In this document: positions 1 to 4,698 of the stretch, piece after piece
Layout of the letters: each line of letters begins with the position of its first letter
Numbering within the stretch: position 1 is the stretch's first letter
Assembly (NCBI GenBank): GCA_021812745.1
Contig: JAKAMS010000136.1
Location: 1-6,827 of the forward strand
Origin: Bacteroidota bacterium
Lineage (GTDB): Bacteria; Bacteroidota; Ignavibacteria; Ignavibacteriales; Melioribacteraceae
DNA length: 6,827 nt
Direction: 5' to 3'
Notes under the pieces: model-generated
Seen by the model: the letters and a program-made list of their open reading frames with translations, nothing else
Database searches by the model: none
Told to the model about the DNA's origin: nothing
Translations under genes and position numbers: made by a program

Positions 1-248
1 ACAAGTGATTCTTCTCCCTCAAAAATTGCGGGAACAGAGATAGTCATTTTTTTTTCGGTATCGTTTTCACGATAAACCTGCCAGCCGGAATTTAGAAGCT
101 CAACATTTCTATACTCATTCTTATCAAAAAAGAGCGGATCAAAAATACCGTTCGTATTTTGGGGAAGGGAAGTAACTTTGATTTGAGCTAATAACAAATT
201 TTGCAGTAATGCAGATAGAACGATAAAATACTTAATATGTTTTGTCAT
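1..248 (-). CDS. Secreted protein, N-terminal fragment (possible GH2-like sugar-binding/glycoside hydrolase)
   Basis: The reading frame is open from an ATG at 248 down to the left edge, giving 82 full codons; the rest of the gene is outside the window. The first 21 residues form a signal peptide: a basic start (MTKHIKYF), a hydrophobic core (IVLSALLQNLLL) and a likely cleavage site after Ala21, before Gln22. The protein is therefore exported to the periplasm or cell surface. The mature part contains a stretch around residues 51-73 (LLNSGWQVYRENDTEKK, then ISVP) that resembles the opening beta-sandwich of family 2 glycoside hydrolases, where a Gly-Trp-x-aromatic strand is followed by a short linker and a 'VP' strand. 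This resemblance is from memory and weak; the fragment is too short to assign an enzyme. The ATG has no clear Shine-Dalgarno site but lies about 25 bases below a good candidate promoter, which supports this start. It is separated from tpiA by a terminator, so it is a separate transcription unit. Confidence 0.72.
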   Translation of the reverse strand, partial: MTKHIKYFIVLSALLQNLLLAQIKVTSLPQNTNGIFDPLFFDKNEYRNVELLNSGWQVYRENDTEKKMTISVPAIFEGEESL

Positions 249-277
249 AATGCCGTAAATTTTTCCAATAAACGGCA

Positions 278-309
278 CAAATATACGAAATCAAGGGGGG
301 GGGTATCAA
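278..309 (-). promoter_or_regulatory. Candidate Bacteroidota-type promoter with a C9 tract in the spacer
   Basis: On the minus strand, TATATTTG (278-285) matches the -7 consensus TAnnTTTG used by the primary sigma factor of Bacteroidota. A TTG (307-309) lies 21 bases upstream, inside the usual spacing for the -33 element. Transcription would begin near 271-273, giving a leader of about 25 bases before the ATG at 248. Nine of the 21 spacer bases are an uninterrupted C run. The match is seen in the sequence; its use as a promoter is inferred and depends on the organism belonging to this group. Confidence 0.5.
295..303. repeat. Homopolymer tract G9 (C9 on minus strand)
   Basis: Nine consecutive G residues on the plus strand, in an otherwise AT-rich intergenic region. 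This is the only long G/C homopolymer noticed in the window. It lies in the predicted promoter spacer of the secreted-protein gene, where a length change of one base would alter the -33/-7 spacing. Its exact length is also the type of sequence most prone to sequencing error. Confidence 0.9.
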
Positions 310-318
310 TAAAATTCC

Positions 319-347
319 AAAAAATATGGGCTCATTTTGAGCCCATA
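319..347 (-). terminator. Intrinsic terminator after tpiA
   Basis: A perfect 10-base-pair inverted repeat (arms 325-334 and 338-347, TATGGGCTCA and its complement) encloses a three-base loop. On the minus strand it is followed directly by six T (plus-strand A run 319-324). It begins 30 bases after the tpiA stop codon and before the promoter of the next gene. On the plus strand no T run follows, so it acts only in the direction of the mrp-nfu-tpiA operon. Confidence 0.9.
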
Positions 348-377
348 ATGAAGATAAACTACAATTTCACGCTATGT

Positions 378-1133
378 TTAAGCCGCTTCTATAATCTTTA
401 CAAATGATTCTGCTTTTAAGCAGGCGCCGCCTACTAATGCGCCGTCAATATCAGGTTGAGAAAGCAACTCTTTGGCGTTGTCTGCTTTAACGCTTCCGCC
501 GTATTGAATTACAAGTTGATCTGCAAAATTTTGCGAATAAATTTTTGCTATCAAACCACGTATGAATTGATGAACCTCTTGAGCTTGTTGAGGCGTTGCG
601 TTTCTTCCGGTTCCTATTGCCCAAACAGGTTCGTATGCAACAATTAGATATTCAAGTTCGCTTTCACTTATTCCTTCCAAACCATTTCTAATTTGTCTTT
701 CAATTATTTTAAATGTTACACCTTTTTCTCTTTCTTCCAAAGTTTCGCCAACGCAGAAGATTGGTTTTAAGAGATTTTTAATTGATGCTTTAATTTTTTT
801 ATTGATTACCTGATCGCTCTCGCCAAATATTGTTCTTCGTTCGGAATGACCTAGAATTACAAATTCACATCCGACACTTTTTAGCATTGATGGAGAAATT
901 TCTCCGGTGAATGCGCCGCTCTCTTCAAAATAGACATTCTGTGCACCAAGTTTTACCGATGAGTCTTTCAAAAGTGCTTTGGCTGTTTCAAGATTAATAA
1001 ACGGTGGACAAACAATTGCATCGGCATTAACATTTTTTCCGCTCAATTCTTTTTTAATCTCAGAGATCAAATTAACTGTTGCATTGATATCGTTATTCAT
1101 TTTCCAATTTCCGGCTATGATTTTTTTACGCAT
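378..1133 (-). CDS. tpiA: Triosephosphate isomerase
   Basis: This cytoplasmic enzyme interconverts dihydroxyacetone phosphate and glyceraldehyde 3-phosphate in glycolysis and gluconeogenesis. The 251-residue length is normal for the family and the whole (beta/alpha)8 barrel is present. Visible active-site features are Asn9 and Lys11 in the opening AGNWKMN, the catalytic electrophile His96 in ILGHSERR, the catalytic base Glu168 in AYEPVWAIGTG, the flexible loop 6 that follows it (residues 170-180, with RNAT where KTAT is common), and the phosphate-binding YGGS (211-214) and GGA (235-237). The ATG at 1133 has a good Shine-Dalgarno site (AGAAGG, plus-strand 1141-1146) seven bases upstream. It is the last gene of the mrp-nfu-tpiA unit, 38 bases after nfu, but a terminator-like hairpin sits in that gap, so its expression may be reduced relative to the Fe-S genes or come from an unseen promoter. 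A strong terminator follows. Confidence 0.98.
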   Translation of the reverse strand: MRKKIIAGNWKMNNDINATVNLISEIKKELSGKNVNADAIVCPPFINLETAKALLKDSSVKLGAQNVYFEESGAFTGEISPSMLKSVGCEFVILGHSERRTIFGESDQVINKKIKASIKNLLKPIFCVGETLEEREKGVTFKIIERQIRNGLEGISESELEYLIVAYEPVWAIGTGRNATPQQAQEVHQFIRGLIAKIYSQNFADQLVIQYGGSVKADNAKELLSQPDIDGALVGGACLKAESFVKIIEAA

Positions 1134-1159
1134 ACTTTTTCCTTCTATATTTTATTGCT

Positions 1160-1185
1160 AAAAAAAAGCTGTCAGTTGACAGCTT
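1160..1185 (-). terminator. Terminator-like hairpin spanning the nfu stop codon
   Basis: A perfect inverted repeat (arms 1166-1174 and 1177-1185, AAGCTGTCA and its complement) contains the nfu TGA stop (1172-1174). On the minus strand it is followed by a run of T (plus-strand A8 at 1160-1167, two of which belong to the stem). Realistically it forms about eight pairs with a four-base loop. This has the form of an intrinsic terminator, placed between nfu and tpiA. Because the hairpin overlaps the end of the coding region, a ribosome finishing nfu could stop it from folding, which would make it a partial, translation-sensitive attenuator. Confidence 0.7.
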
Positions 1186-1408
1186 CTACTCTTCTAATTC
1201 CTGGCACTTCTCTAATCAATGCACGCTCAACACCGGCGCGTAAAGTCATTTGAGACATTGGGCAATCGCTGCAGGCACCGGTTAGTTTAACTTCAACAAT
1301 TCCTTCCGGTGTAACTCTAACAAGCTCTACATCGCCGCCATCAGCTTTCAAATATGGTCTGATTGTTTGCAAAGCTTTCTCAATTTTTTCGTTCATCAAA
1401 TCGCTCAT
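1172..1408 (-). CDS. Single-domain Nfu/NifU-type Fe-S cluster carrier
   Basis: A 78-residue protein consisting almost entirely of the NifU C-terminal (Nfu) domain. It has the typical opening helix with RPYLKADGGDVELV and the cluster-binding pair Cys46-x-x-Cys49 in TGACSDCPMS. Proteins of this family bind a [4Fe-4S] cluster between two monomers and pass it to apo-enzymes in the cytoplasm. It lacks the N-terminal IscU-like domain of full NifU and the A-type domain of NfuA. I chose the ATG at 1408 because AAGGA lies seven bases upstream and conserved sequence begins soon after. An in-frame TTG at 1423 would add five residues, but it overlaps that ribosome-binding site and is unlikely to be used. 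The gene begins 23 bases after mrp ends, so the two are almost surely co-transcribed, in keeping with a shared role in cluster delivery. Its stop codon lies within a terminator-like hairpin. Confidence 0.93.
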   Translation of the reverse strand: MSDLMNEKIEKALQTIRPYLKADGGDVELVRVTPEGIVEVKLTGACSDCPMSQMTLRAGVERALIREVPGIRRVEAVN

Positions 1409-1431
1409 TTTAGTATCCTTCAAATAAAATC

Positions 1432-2523
1432 TTAAAATTCAATTTCAATTTTAGGCGCTGCAGATGAAAAATTTGCTTTGCTAATTTCTGCCGCCATATT
1501 TCTGCTCATTTCCAAAATCTTTTTTGCCTGTTCAGATTCTGGTTTATCAAAAACGATCGGTTTGCCTTTATCTCCGCCTTCTCTAATGTTTTGATTAATA
1601 GGCAACTGACCTAACAACGGAATGGAAAGTTCATCTGCAAGTTTTTTACCGCCGTCTGTTCCGAATATATCGTAACGTTTGCCCGTATCCGGTGCAATAA
1701 AATAGCTCATATTTTCAACAATGCCAAGAATAGGAACGTTAACACGCTGAAACATCTTAACAGCTTTCTTTACATCAATAATTGAAACATCCTGTGGTGT
1801 TGTAACAACAACTGCCCCGGTTAGTGGAATTGTCTGAACAAGTGTAAGTTGAATATCGCCGGTTCCTGGCGGTAGATCAAAAATTAAATAGTCGAGTTGA
1901 TCCCAATGTACATCACTCATAAATTGTTTGACAGCTCCGCTTGCCATTGGCCCCCGCCAGATTACAGGCGCGTCATCTTCAATTAAAAATCCTATAGACA
2001 TAATTTTTATGCCGAAGTTTTCCAAAGGAACCATCTTTGATGTTTCTGTATCTTGATAAATTCTTGGCTTATCATTAATCCCCAACATCATAGGAATGCT
2101 TGGACCGTAAATATCGGCATCAATCAAACCAACTTTTGCGCCATCGAGAGCAAGAGCTACTGCAAGATTTACAGCTACTGTGCTTTTGCCAACTCCGCCT
2201 TTACCGCTTGCAACAGCAATTGTATTTTTTACCCCGGGCAAAATCTCGCTCATTCTCTGATTTTTACTCGGCTGAACTTTTGAACTCATTGTAACGGCAA
2301 TAAGACCAACATTAGCATTTTCTTTTTTAATTGCATTGATGCAATCCTGTTCAATTTTATCTTTTAGCGGGCATGCAGGAGTTGTAAGTTCAACAGTAAC
2401 TGCAACGTTGTTACCATCTATTTTAATATCTTTGATCATTCCAAGAGTAACGAGATCTTTATGCAGATCCGGATCATTTACAGTCCGAAGAGCATTCGTT
2501 ACTGAATCAACAGTAATTGCCAT
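1432..2523 (-). CDS. mrp: Mrp/ApbC-type P-loop ATPase with N-terminal MIP18 domain, lacking the CxxC motif
   Basis: A 363-residue member of the Mrp/Nbp35 family, cytoplasmic ATPases that carry and transfer Fe-S clusters. Residues 1-80 are a MIP18 (DUF59) domain with the typical VNDPDLHKDLVTLGMI and the conserved Cys51 in TPACPLKD. Residues 100-345 are the ATPase domain: deviant Walker A GKGGVGKST (107-115), the DADIYGPS switch (135-142), IWRGPM (188-193) and DLPPGTGD (216-223). The family's bridging cluster is normally held by a CxxC pair just after NMSYF; here those positions are Ala277 and Thr280 (IAPDTG). The only cysteines in the protein are Cys51 and Cys61, both in the N-terminal domain. 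The start at 2523 follows a strong GGAG site by five bases and matches the family N-terminus; an ATG at 2574 would add 17 residues unlike the family. It is first in the operon with nfu and tpiA. I am sure of the family, less of how it binds a cluster. Confidence 0.95.
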   Translation of the reverse strand: MAITVDSVTNALRTVNDPDLHKDLVTLGMIKDIKIDGNNVAVTVELTTPACPLKDKIEQDCINAIKKENANVGLIAVTMSSKVQPSKNQRMSEILPGVKNTIAVASGKGGVGKSTVAVNLAVALALDGAKVGLIDADIYGPSIPMMLGINDKPRIYQDTETSKMVPLENFGIKIMSIGFLIEDDAPVIWRGPMASGAVKQFMSDVHWDQLDYLIFDLPPGTGDIQLTLVQTIPLTGAVVVTTPQDVSIIDVKKAVKMFQRVNVPILGIVENMSYFIAPDTGKRYDIFGTDGGKKLADELSIPLLGQLPINQNIREGGDKGKPIVFDKPESEQAKKILEMSRNMAAEISKANFSSAAPKIEIEF

Positions 2524-2528
2524 TAGTT

Positions 2529-2534
2529 CTCCAA
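2529..2534 (-). promoter_or_regulatory. Strong ribosome-binding site deciding the mrp start
   Basis: On the minus strand TGGAGA precedes the ATG at 2523 by five bases (GGAG, then AACTA, then ATG). This is the main reason for preferring that start over the ATG at 2574, which lies 51 bases further upstream and would place this site inside the coding region. Confidence 0.75.
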
Positions 2535-2545
2535 AATTTTTGTTC

Positions 2546-2553
2546 CAAAAATA
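2546..2553 (-). promoter_or_regulatory. Possible -7 promoter element for mrp
   Basis: The minus strand reads TATTTTTG, a match to the Bacteroidota TAnnTTTG element, 22 bases above the mrp ATG at 2523. Transcription would start near 2540, leaving a short leader that still contains the ribosome-binding site. No TTG is found at the expected -33 distance, and the surrounding sequence is T-rich, so a chance match is quite possible. If real, it would exclude the upstream ATG at 2574. Confidence 0.3.
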
Positions 2554-2745
2554 GTAATTTTTTCTGTTACACATCTTATGAACAAGATTTATTCATATTA
2601 GGTTTCATAACAAACTTTAATAATTGAGTCAGACTAAAAAGTAAATAATTAATCTTGACAAATTCATTTCTTGATATAGACGGTCTGTTCATGTAAATTG
2701 TCTTTTAATTGTTATGCTTTCTAAATAAATATTGCTCGCTGATAA
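2554..2745. other. Divergent intergenic region between mrp and the Nramp-USP gene
   Basis: A very AT-rich stretch that must hold the control region of the plus-strand transporter, and probably part of that of the minus-strand mrp operon. On the plus strand TTGATA (2671-2676) and TAAATT (2694-2699) are 17 bases apart and could be a weak sigma-70-like promoter. There is no TAnnTTTG element on the plus strand here and no clear Shine-Dalgarno site before the ATG at 2746. Two small dyads are present, AGTC-A-GACT (2627-2635) and AGAC-G-GTCT (2678-2686); the second lies within the candidate promoter spacer. Neither resembles a Fur or MntR box I know. No coding sequence or RNA gene is apparent. Confidence 0.4.
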
Positions 2746-4656
2746 ATGAATCAATCACCTATTAGTACTAAAAAAAATAATTTAGGGCAGGATGAAAATC
2801 CGATATCTGTAAAAAAACGCGGATGGTTCCGGCGTTTATTTGCGTTTGCAGGACCGGCATACTTAGTAAGTGTCGGATATATGGATCCCGGCAACTGGGC
2901 AACAGATATAGAAGGAGGAGCGCGGTTTGGTTATACATTGATCTGGGTTTTATTGATGTCAAACTTAATGGCTATTTTATTACAGACTTTATCGGCACGT
3001 TTAGGAATTGTAACAGGATATGATCTTGCTCAAGGATGCAGAAAAGAATATTCAAAAAAGTTGAGTTTTTTTCTTTGGATATTAGCAGAGATTGCAATTG
3101 CTGCTTGCGATCTTGCCGAAGTGCTGGGAACAATAATCGGTTTGAATTTACTGTTCGGATTACCATTAATATGGGGATGCCTGGTTACGGCATTCGACAC
3201 ATTTTTACTCTTAGCAATTCAACGGCTTGGTGTGAGAAAGATGGAAGCGTTTATTGTTATGCTGATTGCTACAATAGGAATTAGTTTTGTAATAGAAGTA
3301 TTTTTAGCAGAACCAAGTTGGAGTGGAATAGCTTCCGGATTTATTCCTCATTTAGATGCGGGGGCACTATTTGTTGCAATAGGAATTATCGGTGCAACTG
3401 TAATGCCTCATAATTTGTATCTACATTCATCGTTGGTTCAGACCAGAGCAATATCAAACACTCATACAGGAAAAGCGGAAGCTTGTAAATTTAATCTCAT
3501 TGATTCTGCGGTTGCTTTAAACGGTGCATTTTTTGTAAATGCTGCAATCTTGATAATGGCGGCGGCAGTATTCTACAGCAGAGGTATTGTTGTTACTGAA
3601 ATTCAGCAAGCGCATCATTTGCTCCAGCCGATTTTAGGAACTCACATAGCGCCGATTTTTTTTGGTATTGCACTTATTGCTGCTGGTCAGAGTTCCACAC
3701 TTACCGGAACAATTTCCGGTCAGATAGTTATGGAAGGATTTCTAAATCTTAAACTTAGTCCTTGGTTAAGAAGATTAATAACTCGCGGAATAGCTTTAAC
3801 GCCTGCAGTTATTGTAATTGCTATATCCGGTAATGAAGGAACTTTCAAGTTATTAATTTTTTCTCAAGTCATTCTTAGCTTACAATTACCGTTTGCAATA
3901 ATACCGCTGATACATTTTACCTCGGATAAAAAGAAGATGGGAAACTTTTTTAATCCGTTATGGGTGAAAATTTTAGCATGGGCAATTGCTCTTACTATAG
4001 TTGTGTTAAACTTCAAACTGGTGTTTGATTCATTTATAGAGTGGATAAGCGGTGATACATGGCTGCTGATAATCCTTACTCCAATTTTATTAATTGTTTT
4101 AGGAGTACTTCTTTATATAACCTTTGCCCCAGCTTTCAAGCCTGGTAAAACATGGCCAACTGGAGTTATAACAGGAAGCAAAGAGGTGGCTTCGCGTATT
4201 CAAACTAAAAAGTATAAAAATATTGGTGTTGCCATTGAACATGGCGATGGCGATGCGATAGTAATTTCCGAAGCGTTGACGTTAGCCAAATTGCATAATG
4301 CAAAATTAAGTTTGATTCATATTGTTAATACACCTGGTGCAATGGTTCACGGTTCGGAAGAAAAAAGCCTTCATAGCAGAGAAGATCACACATACATTGA
4401 AGAACTTGCCAGGGAAATTGAAGAACATGATTTGGCGGTAGAGACAACAATTAGATACGGCAATCCTTCGGAAGAGATTGTAAAATCTGTTGAGGAAGAA
4501 GGTTATGATTTTTTAGTATTGGGTTCGCACGGTCATCACACTTTTGGAGATCTATTTTTTGGGCAGACAGTAGAGAGTGTTCGCCATTCAATTAAGATTC
4601 CAATTATGGTTGTTAGAACAAGTCATGATAACCGTGAGAAGCCGCAAAGAGCATAG
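2746..4656 (+). CDS. mntH: Nramp/MntH-family divalent metal transporter with fused C-terminal universal stress protein domain
   Basis: A 636-residue inner-membrane protein; ordinary bacterial MntH has about 410-440 residues. Residues 30-430 are the Nramp (SLC11) core, which imports Mn(II) or Fe(II) with protons. The metal site is intact: Asp47 and Asn50 in DPGNW of helix 1, and Ala217 and Met220 in ATVMPHNLYLHS of helix 6; that methionine favours Mn/Fe over Ca/Mg in this family. Helix 8 has the usual AAGQSSTLTGTISGQ (312-326). By eye there are twelve hydrophobic helices, the last at about 438-462, one more than E. coli MntH, so the tail would face the cytoplasm. Residues 488-625 are a USP domain, with GVAIEHGDGDA as its first loop and G593-x2-G596-x9-G606 as its nucleotide loop. 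Gln607 replaces the usual Ser/Thr and Glu497 the usual Asp, so ATP binding is uncertain. The gene is divergent from the Fe-S operon. The ATG has no clear ribosome-binding site, but the basic N-terminus fits. The symbol reflects the transporter half only. Confidence 0.93.
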   Translation: MNQSPISTKKNNLGQDENPISVKKRGWFRRLFAFAGPAYLVSVGYMDPGNWATDIEGGARFGYTLIWVLLMSNLMAILLQTLSARLGIVTGYDLAQGCRKEYSKKLSFFLWILAEIAIAACDLAEVLGTIIGLNLLFGLPLIWGCLVTAFDTFLLLAIQRLGVRKMEAFIVMLIATIGISFVIEVFLAEPSWSGIASGFIPHLDAGALFVAIGIIGATVMPHNLYLHSSLVQTRAISNTHTGKAEACKFNLIDSAVALNGAFFVNAAILIMAAAVFYSRGIVVTEIQQAHHLLQPILGTHIAPIFFGIALIAAGQSSTLTGTISGQIVMEGFLNLKLSPWLRRLITRGIALTPAVIVIAISGNEGTFKLLIFSQVILSLQLPFAIIPLIHFTSDKKKMGNFFNPLWVKILAWAIALTIVVLNFKLVFDSFIEWISGDTWLLIILTPILLIVLGVLLYITFAPAFKPGKTWPTGVITGSKEVASRIQTKKYKNIGVAIEHGDGDAIVISEALTLAKLHNAKLSLIHIVNTPGAMVHGSEEKSLHSREDHTYIEELAREIEEHDLAVETTIRYGNPSEEIVKSVEEEGYDFLVLGSHGHHTFGDLFFGQTVESVRHSIKIPIMVVRTSHDNREKPQRA

Positions 4657-4698
4657 GGTGAATAACAAATTTGGGAGGGTATTTTCCGCAGACAAATT
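4657..4698. other. Convergent gap between Nramp-USP gene and ppk1
   Basis: Forty-two bases separate the two stop codons. The only symmetry is an AT-rich 7-base inverted repeat (AAATTTG at 4667-4673 and its complement at 4693-4699) with a 19-base loop and no T run close behind on either strand. I do not call it a terminator. Termination may be Rho-dependent or occur inside the neighbouring gene. Confidence 0.5.

Noticed and set aside
1409..1423. In-frame TTG at 1423 as the start of nfu
   Set aside because: It overlaps the AAGGA ribosome-binding site for the ATG at 1408, which has ideal spacing and begins near the conserved domain.
2053..2294. Overlapping plus-strand open frames inside mrp
   Set aside because: They lie opposite the conserved ATPase coding sequence, resemble no protein family, and have no ribosome-binding site of note.
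2524..2574. In-frame ATG at 2574 that would extend Mrp by 17 residues
   Set aside because: The added residues (MCNRKNYYFWNKNFGEL) do not resemble the family, the ATG at 2523 has a strong GGAG site, and a possible -7 promoter element lies between the two starts.
2655..2680. TTGACA at 2655-2660 with TATAGA at 2675-2680 as a sigma-70 promoter for the transporter
   Set aside because: The boxes are only 14 bases apart, too short for a normal sigma-70 promoter; TTGATA/TAAATT with 17 bases is a better but still weak candidate.
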